From: Gigantopelta aegis
Lineage: Eukaryota; Mollusca; Gastropoda; Neomphalida; Peltospiridae
DNA length: 64,000 bases
Assembly: GCF_016097555.1 (NCBI RefSeq)
Contig: NC_054704.1
Span: forward strand, 49,752,594-49,816,593
Reading direction: 5' to 3'
Numbering within the stretch: the first letter of the stretch is position 1; each line of letters opens with the position of its first letter. Positions 1-12,745 of this stretch are shown here, piece by piece. Made by a program: the position numbers and the translations under genes. The notes under the pieces are model-generated. The model was not told the DNA's origin, searched no databases, and was given only the letters and a program-made list of their open reading frames with translations.

Positions 1-150
1 ACAGAATAATTACAATGAGCCTGGTCAGTGCATTTAGGGTTGAAAGTAGGACAAACACAGGATAATTAAAATGGGCCTGGTCCGTACATTTAGGGCTGAA
101 AATAGGACAAACACTGAATAATTACAAAAATGGTTCTGTTTTGATAGTGG
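1..150 (+). repeat. Minisatellite of about 57 bp, at least two units
   Basis: Repeats ATAATTA, GCCTGGTC, CATTTAGGG, TGAAAGTAGGACAAACA at 1, about 58 and (partial) about 114. The array is cut by the window start. Confidence 0.75.
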
Positions 151-599
151 TTCCGAATTAGCCTAATTCCCAGGAAACAGAGCTGGCCAAAGGTCAACAG
201 TTCCTAAAAATTATTTGTTCACGTCGAAAATATGTTACCGGTGTGTTTTGAATTAGATTTTTCTATTAATTACTTGCGGGATGTCACTTAATGTTGTAAA
301 TCTATATGAAAGAAATGTGAATAACGTAGTCTTTATCAGAATATTTCAACATGTATTGATTTGTCAATCAAGTATTGGGGTTTGATTTCGTTCATTTGCC
401 ATGTGATGCTGATAACTTACCAAGCGTTCTTAATAAAAAAATTGTTATTAAACATATATATATCTATATTAAAATATTACTAAACAAAAGTATCTTTTCT
501 ATAGGCTTGCGGACTAGTACACATTCTGACTGGCTAGTAAATTTTAGTTGGTTCTGATCTAGCGGGATAGTGAAATATTTTCCATTTCTGCACACCCTG
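150..599 (+). repeat. Second copy of the right part of the CAGGGGTGCAGAAA element
   Basis: Collinear with 2960-3381 through shared blocks such as GTAAATCTATATGAAAGAAA, ACATGTATTGATTTGTCAAT and CTTACCAAG, ending TTTCTGCACACCCTG. The divergence is considerable, so these are two old copies of a dispersed repeat rather than a recent duplication. Confidence 0.75.
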
Positions 600-880
600 C
601 CGGAAAGATTGAGTTTTTTTATCTCTGTGCTGTCAATGTACATGAATGACCATGCAACATGCGGGATCTGTCCTAACCTCTGTATAACATAACACTAAGA
701 GAGCAACATGTTGGGTTAAACATCACTCTAAACAGGCAAGAACGTTACATGTAAATCTATTAAACAATTACCTACATTCAGCTTATTTTATTTTCTGCTT
801 ATTTTATTTTTATTTACTGCATAAATCCAACATTAAAATGATAATGGAATAATTTATATCTGCTTTAGGGAATGATACTT

Positions 881-1230
881 TACAGACAATTGTCTAATAT
901 GTTCTTTCAAGAGTATATATATATTATAAATACAGACAATTGTCTAATATGTTCTTTCAAGAGTATATATATATTATAAATACAGACAATTGTCTAATAT
1001 GTTCTTTCAAGAGTATATATATATTATAAATACAGACAATTGTCTAATATGTTCTTTCAAGAGTATATATATATTATAAATACAGACAATTGTCTAATAT
1101 GTTCTTTCAAGAGTATATATATATTATAAATACAGACAATTGTCTAATATGTTCTTTCAAGAGTATATATATATTATAAATACAGACAATTGTCTAATAT
1201 GTTCTTTCAAGAGTATATATATATTATAAA
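881..1230 (+). repeat. Seven identical 50-bp tandem repeats
   Basis: Seven units of exactly 50 bp with no difference between them. Each begins TACAGACAATTGTCTAATAT, containing the perfect palindrome AGACAATTGTCT, and ends with an AT-rich block. Perfect identity implies very recent expansion or homogenisation. Confidence 0.97.
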
Positions 1231-1413
1231 TACGTATCACTGTACATTCAGGGTTACATGAATCAACAAACGAAATTTGTCAACGGGTCATAAGATTAGT
1301 ATTAGATCACCAACCAAAATTATCGAATTAGGACCATGTTCCATTCTATATTCTGTTTCAGGTTCTATCAACAATTGTAATAACAGTCATATAAATTCGT
1401 ACTTACTTTTGTG

Positions 1414-1480
1414 TAACATCTAATAGCCAATGTATTTTTCAAGTTGGGCTGTCATATCATTCATTCATTTGTTTGTTGGT
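1414..1480 (+). repeat. Diverged ATTC-tail fragment
   Basis: CTAATAGCCAATGTATTTTT, GGGCTGTCATA and CATTCATTCATT match the tail unit of the 8868 element. Confidence 0.5.
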
Positions 1481-1589
1481 ATAATTAGGACAAACTAACC
1501 AGGTAGCTACATATATGTATACCATAATCAAAGTGTAAGTACCAAAACGGTCCCTAAATTAACTACTACAGGGTCGTACCCTATTGAGA

Positions 1590-1614
1590 GGGGGGGGGGG
1601 GGGGGGGGGGGGGG
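1590..1614 (+). repeat. 25-G homopolymer
   Basis: Unbroken run of 25 G. Confidence 0.95.
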
Positions 1615-2160
1615 CGCCAGAAGTTGCTCCCTTGAGAATCTCAGAAAATAGCATAGTGTTTTATTTCTTTATAAAAAGTAGTGCCCCACACCCCCCAAAT
1701 TTTGATCAGGGTACTTCCAATGGTTTTATTCTGGATCTACAGACGATCAGTAAGGAGTTAAGACCCTTTGATGTGAGTAATGTAATATAACAAATTTACC
1801 ATACATAAAATACATTATACAGTACCTGATTTCAGCCACAATTTTCCACATTCTCTCAAGAAAGACAACACAGTGACCCACTCCGTACAATGTAGTTCAC
1901 AAACATAAAACTTACACACAATTTATACAAATTATGAGTTACAGTGAAACAAATGTTGGTCCTCAATACCAGGCCTAAATAAGCAAACATATTATTCTAA
2001 AAATTAGCCTTAATTACATGTAACAGACCTAACAAGGAAAAAGAATGATCCATAAAAAAAAATGTATCTATTGTTTTGGGTATGTGTGAGGGGGTTTCAT
2101 TTTAAATAAAGTCCTATAATAATAAATTGTTTCAACATAATCAGTAATACAAAATATACC

Positions 2161-2162
<2 letters not shown>

Positions 2163-2223
<61 letters not shown>
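2163..2223. repeat. (TA)n microsatellite
   Basis: About 30 uninterrupted TA units, ending at the left end of the hAT-like element. Confidence 0.95.
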
Positions 2224-2226
<3 letters not shown>

Positions 2227-3381
2227 GGGTGCAGAAAGTACTCACCTGCTCACCAAATGCAAGTAAATATTCTGACGGACAAGTTAAAAAATGCAACTAC
2301 CAGTCTGACGGGCGATCTATCTTTTTCTGACTGACTATTATAATTTTATTTACTTAGTTTTATTATTATTATTATTTTGAATCTGTGACTCCGCATCAGC
2401 CATGCAAGAATTCCAAACCATTCAAACAAACGGTTCTGAACGATGCCGAAATACACAACAATACATGCGCCGCATTGTCAATAGACGACCCTTGGAGTTC
2501 TGAATTACGCAAGTGCGACATTCTGGAAACGGGTTATAGCAAAAATGAAACCATGCCAAAATGGCTCCAAACAAAAATGGAACCAAATTGGACAAAACGG
2601 AGCTTAGCGTTGGCTGAAAAGGCACCACAAACTATGGCTATAACGAAGCTCCCCCACACACCCCCCCCCCTCCAGCAAAAAAAATATACATGTATATATA
2701 ACTAAAACGGTATCGTTACAAGTTGAAAACGATGATATCTGCAATAAAACAAGATATTAATCATTTATAATTTAATTAAATTTGTATGTCTATATATGGG
2801 AGATAGAAGTGTTAGCAGATAGCTAGAAGTTGGTGAAATGTAATCAATTTCACCAATATACCGGTACTGAAATGCCGTTACAGCTAAAACAAAAAGAGAG
2901 AAAAAAAAAAGTATCATTATCGCCATTACATTGAGGTGCCGATATAGCCAAATCGATTCTGTTTTCGCCTAATTCACAGGAAACAGGAACTGTCATTGTT
3001 AAAGGTCAATAGTTCCTAAAAATTATTTGTTTATGTTCAAAGTATGTTACAGGTGTTTTCAATAGATTCTTCTATTAAATATTCACAGGATGTCACTTGA
3101 ATTTTGTAAATCTATATGAAAGAAATGTGAAAAACGTAGTCTTGATCATAACATTTCAACATGTATTGATTTGTCAATCAAGTTTTGGGTTTTGATTTCA
3201 CTCATTTCCCAAGTGATGTTAATAACTTACCAAGTGTTCTTAATGTTTTTGTCATTAAATATATTATATTAATATATATATATAGTAAAATATTGCTAAA
3301 AAAAAGTATATTTTCTATAGGCTGGCGGTCGAGTAGAAATTCTGGTGGGCTAGTAAATTATTTTCCATTTCTGCACCCCTG
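2224..3381. mobile_element. hAT-like element with CAGGGGTGCAGAAA ends, 1.16 kb
   Basis: 14-bp perfect inverted ends CAGGGGTGCAGAAA at 2224-2237 and 3368-3381. It abuts a (TA)n tract on the left, so a target duplication cannot be seen. An open frame at 2385-2705 (MTPHQPCKNSKPFKQTVLND...) has no domain I recognise and may be transposase debris. The right 440 bp are duplicated at 150-599. Confidence 0.65.
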
Positions 3382-4811
3382 ATATTTGCCTGGAGAAAAC
3401 ATTTTCAGATTAAAAGGAGAATGAAAAGAGAAGAAAAACCTGCCCTGTCAACTGTCATATTAAACCTTGCAACAGCCTACAGGTGAAAAGTGTCAAACCA
3501 TACGGTACTGAACTGGTGTGCACAGTGACAGAGGCGTGCCGGCACACAAGCTGCCAGTCGTCATGCACACATACGTGTCTACACGGATCTTGGACAACAA
3601 AATGCAGCTAAAACACACAACAAAGCACTTTCCTCACACAAAGCACCACAACGCAAGAATTCAATGATGGAAAGACAAAAATATATTAGTACCTAGCTGT
3701 GCTCTTTAAACAAAATAACCACAAATTGTGTTGGATTAATGCACCCACTTCGAGTTACTTTTTTCTTTTTCTTTTTTTTTTCTTTTTCTTTTTATGTCTC
3801 AGATTATCTCCCTTTGTTTAATTTGTCAGATTTAAAATGAGGAAATATTACTCCATTTGGAAGAACTATATCATAAAAATACAATTATCTCCCTTTATTT
3901 TTATAGCATCATTATGTCAAACTTGCCAATCTTGTTAATGATGTATTATTTCCACAAAATCAAGGACCACGCCAGGTAGTCATGAGTCTGCTAGATTGAG
4001 TGGTATTTTGTTGTGGTTTGGGCTTTTTCAAATAAAAATTCAAAATGTCAAATTATCTACTCAGTTTTTGATGCTGTGATATTCTCTTTCCCATCCTGAC
4101 AACTACACAAATTGTGTGTGAACAAATAAAAATAAAACTGTACAGAAATCATCACTAGATCAATCAATTTTTAAATGTCCGTAGTGACATTTTTTCATTT
4201 TAAGGACATTCGTTGGTAAACCAAAATAATTCTAAATTCGAATCTAAATCTGTTTGTTTTTACAATATACTGAAAATATGTAGCTGGACCTCTTTCTTTA
4301 TGGTGTAGTAAGAATGCAAATTTTTTTTGGGGTTAAACCGACACCTCTATACCTTTAAGCAATTATGGATATTTGGTGCTTATCACATATGACTATCAAC
4401 AACTAGACTGGATAGTAACAGAGTAAACTTGCTGCTGCCAAATGGGCAACTCTTACCGATTAACAGCAATGGATCTTCTATAAACATTTCCCCACAAACA
4501 GAACAGCACATGTCACAGCCTTTAATATACTAGCCGCGGGGCACTTACTGGTGACAACCCAGGTGACCTATCCAATACCAGGCCTCTCCATGGCATGCAA
4601 ACAGTTGCTCATGCTCACCTTGCCTCAAGGATGGTAAGTGGCGAATGTTTCTTCACTAGCCCTTCATCATTTAGCTGTATTATTAGTTTTTATCTTTCTA
4701 GTTGTTTTCATGTTAGGCATTCAATTCCTTGTTTGAAATTTCTCACATGGAAAAAATATATATCTGGGGAGCATGACTGCTCACCCGCTTTTTGCAAAAG
4801 GGGAGGTGTGA
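3382..4811. other. No gene recognised
   Basis: AT-rich noncoding sequence with a pyrimidine tract (TTTTTCTTTTTCTTTT-type, about 3760-3795). The small open frame at 4595 has no recognisable domain. Confidence 0.6.
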
Positions 4812-4817
4812 TGAAAG

Positions 4818-5087
4818 CAGGGTTTCTAGAATTTTTACAAAATCCACTAGCCATGGGATCAATGATTTTAGAAATTTACTAGCCCAATTAAAAATTTACT
4901 AGCCCTATTTTAATTAATACAAGTTTATCTAAAGAGGGAGATAGAGATTAAAAACACTAAGATTTGGGGGCGGGCGACGACGACTTAAATGTAGCATTTG
5001 AGAACCTTTTTTTTCCACTAATCATCAGGCATGGCAATAGTAGTTATTTACTAGCCCAACATTGAATATCATAAGCTAGAATCCCTG
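4818..5087. mobile_element. MITE with CAGGG-TTCTAG ends, 6-bp target duplication
   Basis: Ends CAGGGTTTCTAGAATTTT and CAGGGATTCTAGCTTATG. Exact 6-bp direct repeats TGAAAG flank it (4812-4817 and 5088-5093). The interior repeats ACTAGCCC motifs. No coding capacity. hAT-like by its CAG start, superfamily uncertain because of the 6-bp duplication. Confidence 0.75.
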
Positions 5088-5317
5088 TGAAAGACAATTC
5101 TATTGTGTCTAGTCTTCACTATCAATTAGATCTTCACACATTTCATTTTACACTGATGTGGAAAATATATGTATCTGTACACCTAACATTAGAAAACAAA
5201 GAACAATCTGGGTTCATTCGCTTTCTAATCAATTAAATTCCATGAATGCATTTTCATTAAGATTTTTTAATAGGACTTTCATGGAATTTTTTGCAGATCA
5301 TTATAGTGCTAGCTCTG

Positions 5318-5452
5318 ACATTCGCCAATTACACATTTTAAAAACTGGCAAAAGAATTTCCTGTAATAGTTGATATTTTGTCAGAAAATAGTTATTATGT
5401 TTCTTCAATTTTTGCAAATTTGTTTAATTTTCCAGCTCACCCAGAGCTAGGT
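5318..5452. mobile_element. Diverged copy of the GGCTAG MITE
   Basis: TGCTAGCTCTGACATTCGCCAA on the left (first 20 bases diagnostic) and GCTCACCCAGAGCTAGGTCT on the right resemble the ends of the element at 31357. No clear target duplication; older copy. Boundaries approximate. Confidence 0.55.
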
Positions 5453-7339
5453 CTGCATTTACACGATCTAATAAAATTACGATTTAAAACAATAAATACA
5501 TAAACATTGTCAATCTCTCAACTGTTAAAAAACGAAATTTCAATCAAATTGCATTTTCCATGACTTTTGAAGACTCAACTCTTAAATTACATGATTTTCC
5601 AGATCTGTAAAATGACATTTGGAAATTCCATGACCGGTATAAACCCTGTATAAGATATGTACATAGTTTTGGCATTTCATGCTCAATTCTTCAGTTTAAC
5701 AATATCTGACAGTTGTGATATTTTCTGTAGTACATGAATACATATGGTACCAACGAATATCCTTGTACAATTACTCTATATATGCCAAAATTTAACAAAC
5801 TGTAAATAATTAATTAAAACTAAATGTATCATGGCACTCTTTGATGCATTCGTATAAGTGAGCAATAAAATGTCACTTTATAGGTTCAATATAAATACTG
5901 TAAATTATTTAAATCATTATTTTTAAATGCCATCAAATTAGAATTTAAATCGAGATGTTAGGGTCATATACAAAGTTACTTTTGTGATATACTGCATTAA
6001 TATTGTCTTAAAGTAGCTTTACTTTTTGGTTGTTTAACAAACATTTTAAACTTTTAATTACATGTAACATTTCCAGTGTATTCCTAATCCTAAATTTGGG
6101 CTCCTATAATAAAATATATCAGGATCTACAATGCATTTGTACAGGTAACAGGTAAAACAAATTGTTTATAGTCAAGTGCACAAATTTCAAAAAATAGTGC
6201 CAACTGCAACAAGTCATATATACAGAAAAAGAATTCTAACTATGTGTGAGACACGAAGAAATATTAGTTCTAAAATTAATACAGAGACACCCATTCAGTG
6301 CTGGCTCCTCTCTTTAAACCAGTTTTTCAGACATTTACATGAAGAAACAAAATTCTTGCATGCAAAGGCAAGGTCTGCATCCAAGATCATTGACCTTGCT
6401 ATACAGGATTTTAATAAAATATTTGGTTTACGTAATGTAAAATAAAATGAAATTAACAATTTTGAAACGGTTCAACAAAATCTGCCATAATGATTTTAAA
6501 TATCAGTAAATTATTCTATTGTAAAAGTAAGAACAATAAATAATGTATACACACAATTTAATTGTATACATGTGCATTAACATCAGCAACATCTTTAAAA
6601 TGTTATCGATGTGGAATGGAGACTAATTTTGAGAATAATTATGCTTTAAAACTGTATCCAAATTGAAAAAACAAAACAAAACAATACCCACTACAATTTG
6701 TGTTACAAACGGAACCGAATCAATCCAGCACTGAATGGGTTTGTACATTTAGTATAGATCTAGCAAAATTCTACATAATATATATCTATCTCTCACCGGC
6801 ATTCCCTTGAGTTCCTATATGAAAGAGACAAATTTCAAACTCATCAGAGCGAGAATTATTGGTTAGTACAAAATATTAGAGGAAACATGCTTTAAAAGTC
6901 AAAATGCTTGTCAAGAGGTTGACTATTCATGCTAACGATTGCATCAAGATTACCATGATGATGATGAACTAAAATTATCAAAGCTAGTTACCACACCATG
7001 TATACATGTCCGCATATCATATATTCACAATCATCTACGTATCAGAAGTCTAGACGGTGTTCCATGCTAAAATGACTGAACTAATGACATGACCTAAATG
7101 AGATCACCATAACACTGTTCATCAAAGATCATTAAAGAAAGACCATTTCATGAAGCACATGCATGTTTTCAAACCAATATTTTTAGAATGATTTTGATGC
7201 GAACATAATAAAGCTGACAACTGTATGTGCACAGTAAAGTTCTGGTTATTCGAACTATCCCTCATTTTTAAATTCACCTCAAAGTATAGACATGTACATC
7301 ATACGAAGTAAACTTTTTTTTAAATCCAAGTAGCATGAA
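5453..7339. other. No gene recognised
   Basis: AT-rich noncoding sequence. The 89-codon frame at 6176-6445 has no known motif and no splice context that supports it. Confidence 0.6.
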
Positions 7340-7347
7340 TGATGATG

Positions 7348-7502
7348 CAGTGGCGTAGCATGGGCGGGGCCACCGTGGCGGTTGCCCTGGGCACAAAATT
7401 CTGGACTGGTGGATGGGACTCGGGGAGTGCGAACGGTCCACGGGTTAGGGGGGCACAATACTTGCCTTGCCCTGGGCGCTGGCAACCCACGCTACGCCAC
7501 TG
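7348..7502. mobile_element. hAT-type MITE, 155 bp
   Basis: Perfect inverted ends CAGTGGCGTAGCATGGG / CAGTGGCGTAGCGTGGG (one difference) and a perfect 8-bp target duplication TGATGATG (7340-7347 and 7503-7510). The 8-bp duplication and CAG start are classical for hAT elements. GC-rich interior, no coding. Confidence 0.93.
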
Positions 7503-7563
7503 TGATGATGACATCAAACATTCAGCATCTGGATCTTCCATAGTATTTCCATAATAATAGCTA

Positions 7564-8483
7564 CCGTATATCTTCGCCTATAAGTCGTATTTTTTTCACC
7601 CAAAAATTATTTTATAACTTGGGGGGTCGACTATTAAGAGGGTAAAAACATTTCACCAAAAAATATTACTGTTTTGGGGATTATTTTACAAGTTTTATTG
7701 TTGAAGTATGCCATGTATTTATACTCAAATATGTTAATTTGACACATTTATTTTTTATAACCTATTTTTTGGGGCATTAGAACGGTTTTGGTTATGCAAA
7801 AAGGCGTGCGATCTCACTCACATGCCAAGACAACAGTCCACTTAGTTAAATTAACAGTCATCACTAATAGTAAAAATGTAAACAATACTAACTACCTGTT
7901 GCCTGAGTTTATTTTGAAATCTGGTCACTGGCATTAATGGTTGTTCAAACAATGTTTTGTCGGTGATTAACTTCATGAATATTACTGAGCTTTCCCTTAC
8001 AATAGACTGATCTCTCCAGTTCACTAGAGCAATAGGGACACACATCATTTGGTACAAAAACCAGTGTACTTACCAGAGTTATCCTCCTTACATGTATTAA
8101 TATGGCGGCAAAACGTAATACTTTCAGTTTTATCGTAGTGATCTGTTGTCAGTGTTTATAAATAAAGTTGTTGTCTGTGCACAAAACCATCTGTACAGTA
8201 CCATACAGTAACAGTCAAACAGCTTTCACTCTCTACTAAGGGAATATTTCATTTTGATGCTAAGTAATAATAATATTTTGATTGGAAAATCTGATAATAT
8301 TGCGATGTACAAAACGTGAAAACCGAAGTTTGTAAAATAATTTTCTTTTGTTCAAATATTGTACATTATTGTCCTCATGTGCTGAAAATATGAAATATTT
8401 CAATATTTATAAGTTGTTTTTCATGGCTTGAAATTAGGGACTCGACTTATAGCCGAGATCGACTTACAGGCGAAGATATACGG
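7564..8483. mobile_element. TA-flanked MITE with CCGTATATCTTCGCC ends, 920 bp
   Basis: Inverted ends CCGTATATCTTCGCCTATAA and CCGTATATCTTCGCCTGTAA, both continuing with GTCG, are flanked by TA on each side. Further TATAAGTCGA-type subterminal repeats are present. No transposase seen, so it is a non-autonomous Tc1/mariner- or pogo-like element by inference from the TA duplication. Confidence 0.85.
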
Positions 8484-8867
8484 TACATGTATTGTGTACA
8501 ATAATTACCGGGGAAAAAAAGGCAATAAATAAATAAATAAAAACTACACATACATGTACATTTAAACTGCATTTAAACTGCATGTACATGAATATGCTTA
8601 GAATTGAAAAACTCATAGTCTCATAATTACAAGTAACAACTACAAAATTTATGTTTTCGTATTCTTCTATCTTAAATATTGTGAATATTTCCCATTAGAT
8701 GTGGACATGTATTTCACTATTAATTGTGTTAAAACAAACTGCATAGACACGCTTTGTATATGACACTGACTATGAAATGAAAATGTGTGTACAGTGTATG
8801 TACAATTTTATATGTAAAGGGTTCATATAGTTAACATTCAAAAATCCTTGGAAGTGTGGTCACTTCA

Positions 8868-9265
8868 ATGATGTCCCCCCTGCGTGTGCTGTAACCTCAC
8901 CGTGGTGCAGGGGTGTAACATTCTCTTTGAGAATGGCCAATACAGCACAAATTGAAGTTTAGAGTAAAATTCGGTGTCCGTAAATTTCTGTGATATTTTT
9001 ATTTGTATTTTTGCACAGTTCTTTACACTGTTTTTTTGTTTAAACCTTGAATTTTTATATTGATGTTGATCATCACTTTATTTATTTGCATTACCATAGT
9101 TTGACACCCAGTGGCCGATGTATTTTTCGTGCTGGGGTGTCGTTAACCATTCATTCATTCATTCATTCATTTATTTATTTGCATTACCATAGTTTGACAC
9201 CCAATAGCCGATGTATTTTTCGTGCTGGGGTGTCGTTAAACATTCATTCATTCATTCAATGATGT
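8868..9265 (+). repeat. 3' end of a retroelement with ATTC tail, terminal unit duplicated
   Basis: Contains AACCTCACCGTGGTGCAGGG, GAATGGCCAATACAGCACAA, TTTATATTGATGTTGATCAT, then twice GTTTGACACCC and GGCCGATGTATTTTTCGTGC or its close match, ending GGTGTCGTTAAACATTCATTC-type ATTC repeats. A 43000-43140 copy shares the middle part. Probably a LINE-like 3' region; no coding part seen. Confidence 0.7.
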
Positions 9266-11794
9266 CCATCAAGTGCAATATACCCAAGTGTATACCAGTA
9301 TTTATTACATACCTAGATTGTATAAAATTCTATGGCAAAGTATGAATTTATTATATACCTACATCAAAACTGTATCAAATTTGTAGTAGAGCATATAATA
9401 AATATAAATATGTCAGAACAGAATGTGCATTTATTTGCTTTCTGCATTTCATTCATGAATATATTTCTTTGCTGGAACCCACTCTGCCTGCTATATCCGG
9501 ATTGTACCATGAATACAGAAAACTGAAAACACATATATATACTAGTAGAATGTGCTTCTATACACGTGTACTTAATGCCTTAGCAAATGGACAACTGGGC
9601 AATTAACAATAACACTACATGTAACAGCATATATGTTTTTGTTTTTGTTTTTTTATATAGTCAATTGTTACAGCCTGCTGAATGTTTTGTTTTTACATGA
9701 TGCATTATTAAATTGTAACAACTTAATGTTTGGAGACCTGTATATAATAACACGGCTTCCAGCTCCAAAAGAAGATCTTTAATTTACTGTGTGATGCTCA
9801 ACTCATCCAAGGTTTCCTAATGCGATCTACATTAATGGCTGCTATGCACAGGAGATTAACACCAATTACACATTAAAGTGACAGACCCTACTAGTAGTTT
9901 TTAAACACTATGGTATAGTTCTCACTTATATCAGAGCCATTTTTCATAACTGATTTCTGTACATTCTGGTCATCCTGGTGTTTGTAATACCTCAAAATGC
10001 ATTTTTCATATTTTTCAAAACTCACATACCTTAGAGAAGTAATGGTTATGAAGATGAGCTGTAGTCTTACTTTTTAAAGGGTATTTCACCTATTCAGTGT
10101 TACAGACTCTTGTTTCACTTTTTTATAACTTTATCCAAATGTGTTACAGGTTTGTTGATTAACCAAACTTACATGTACTGTTTACATGTAAGTGCAATCC
10201 TAGACTGACTGAGCATCAAATGAGCACTTTAGCCGTTACCACTGGGCTACGTCCCCCACTAAAGCTGAAGTAAATGCATTAACAAAGAAGGTGAAAGACA
10301 AAGGTCATGTCACCATGAACACCGATGTTTTTGTTGTTGACAATTCGTATACTTTACAATTTAGCCTATGAAATTTTGACCTATATGGTATATATTAAAA
10401 ATGATTACATTAAACTTAAGAGTTATGACTTGAAAATCAATACATGGAGCTCGTTTTAAAACAAATTTATTTTTTCTTAACCTAGTTTTCCCTGTTAATT
10501 ATGTATCAATATGAAAATTCATAAAGTTGCACTTTGGTGATTTTAAAATCCTAGATGTTTTTTTACACAATATTTAAAAGTAAAAAGTTGTCCTTGTTGA
10601 AAAGTCCAAAATATTTTCACTGCTAACTTGATTAGCCTTAAACATTGTCAATATATAATATGCTAAACGTTGATAACATTACATGAGCATATCTAAGGGT
10701 AAGACACCAAGGTACACACACCCCCACCTTCACTCCCCCTACCAAAAAAAATCAAAGTGTTCTGAAAATCTAGCATTTTAACTCATGAAAATAATCATTT
10801 CTTAATATTTTTTAGAAGGAAAAATATAACATCTTTGTCAGACAAATATATCTGGAGAAAGTATGCCTTTACATAAATGTATCTCAGTTTACTTTGGAAT
10901 ACTGGCTGCAGGTAGCGTTTTTTGATGTAGCATCCGCAGCCACCCCTGCATTAGCCTTTGAAGTGTAGGTAATCAAGGTTGATCTTGACAGACTCCAATT
11001 TGCATGCATTTGCTGACACAGTATCAAGGTTATCTTGGATATACAGGAATGTTAATCTCTACTATCTGCTTTTCAGCACTGGTCAAACTTACACATACAT
11101 GTACACATATATTAATACAGATATACCAAGCAAGGGCAGTCATGATACAGCAACGACTGAAAAGTTCTAATACTATGATATGTACAAGAAAACACTTACC
11201 CATAATGATGAAAGCTGAAAAATATTATAAAACTTTCATTAATATGCACATATATAAAATATCTCATTATCATATATAAAAAATAAAATTGGTGAATTAT
11301 CTAGCCTACATTTGTATTTTAGTTTATCCTTCAATCACTATAGTATGTTTTGTGTCAAAGGGGAACCGACGTACTGGCATATAACTACACTAAATAATGT
11401 TAAAACTCATTTAAAAGCATATTATGAAATTTTAAACTCATACCAACTTTCCCAACATATTTTTTGGGAAAAAATATTTCTATGTAAACAAGCAATATTT
11501 GTCCCCTACAAGGCCCAACACATTTTCGTATCAAGGGCTACAACTCTGTCAAAAATGGGTACATGGCCATGAAAGTCAAACTTGATCTGTAACAGTACAG
11601 GATGAAGCTACATGTGTATGTATACACAAAATTTCAGCTCAATATCTCAAAGCATTGTGAAAAAAACATGTGGGCCAAATGGACAGAAAGAAGGGCGGAA
11701 ATGAAAAAAAAAAAAGTATCTCAACACAATGTTCTTGAAGAATAAAATAGAAGGGTGGGGCTGCACATCCACAATTTTGTTATCCGTTAAAATA
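9266..11794. other. Mostly unannotated AT-rich DNA
   Basis: Apart from the SINE head fragment at 10194, I see only short low-complexity frames and no repeat with definable ends. Confidence 0.6.
10194..10262 (-). repeat. SINE head fragment (tRNA-like type 1)
   Basis: In reverse complement it gives GGGACGTAGCCCAGTGGTAA, the box-A region of the type-1 head. No body or tail follows. Confidence 0.7.
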
Positions 11795-12073
11795 AAAGTT
11801 TGATTTATTAATCTTCGGCTATTAGATGTTAAACATTTTGTCATTTTGACATATAATCAGAGAGGAAACCTGCTATATTTTTCAATTAGCAGCAAGGGAT
11901 ATTTTATATGCACCATCCCACAGATAGGATAGCACATACCTGGCCTTTGATATACCAGTCGTGATGCACTGGTTGGAACAAGAAATAGCCCAATGGGCTC
12001 ACAGATGAGAGTTGATCACAGACCGACTATGCATCAAGAGAGTACTTTACCATTTGGTTACATCCCATGATTA
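11795..12073 (-). repeat. SINE, type-1 head with C tail
   Basis: Read in reverse: decayed tRNA-like head, the CCAATGGGCTATTTCT stretch, central block GGATGGTGCATATAAAA, then GACATCTAATAGCC-like tail. Moderately diverged. Confidence 0.8.
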
Positions 12074-12496
12074 AATAAAGTATAATCATTCACCAATCAT
12101 ATAGCTATCATGCAGTACATAATGTAGAGCCCTCATTAGTGTTAGTCATCTGACCTAAATATTTTAGTTAGCTACCTGCATGATTAGTTTGACACACTGG
12201 CTGTAGCACACAGGAATGCATACCGTTACATGTAATGGCTGTTGTAAAGTAGTCGAATACATTATATGCTATGTAATTGTTGAATGGCCTAATGAATACA
12301 TGTGACATACATAATACATTAGGACTAAGTACTACTGCAAAACATACCTGTAGTTCACAGTAAATTGTTTCAAAAGGCAATCTTAACTTGTTTCTGAAAA
12401 GAAAAGAACATCTTGTGAAATACAGTATTTGAAATTAAACATTGCATGTATCCTGCTACTGAAATGTCTAGCTTCCATTTAATAATTACTATGTGC

Positions 12497-12698
12497 ATTC
12501 CATAGGCCTATATCAAAGGCTGTGGTATGTGCTACCTGTTTGTGGGATGGTGTACATAAAAGATCCCTTGCTACTAATGGAAAAATTACGTGGGTTTCCT
12601 CTCTAACAATGTCAAAATAACCAAATGCTTGACATCCAATAGCAGATGATTAATAATTCAAAGTGTCCTAGTGGTGTCATTAACAAAAAAAACTTCTT
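12497..12698 (+). repeat. 5'-truncated SINE with C tail
   Basis: Central block (GTGTACATAAAAGATCCCTT) followed by GACATCCAATAGCAGATGAT and CTAGTGGTGTCATTAAC. Head missing. Confidence 0.8.
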
Positions 12699-12745
12699 CC
12701 AGAGGCCTAAAATTATTTATTGGTTTAAATTTTAATTATCAAAAC

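Noticed and set aside
881-1230. CRISPR-like array
   Set aside because: The repeats are head-to-tail without spacers in a eukaryotic setting; this is a minisatellite.
8890-8950. Possible structured RNA around AACCTCACCGTGGTGCAGGG
   Set aside because: Lies in the ATTC-tailed retroelement and matches no snRNA or snoRNA I know; better explained as part of that repeat.
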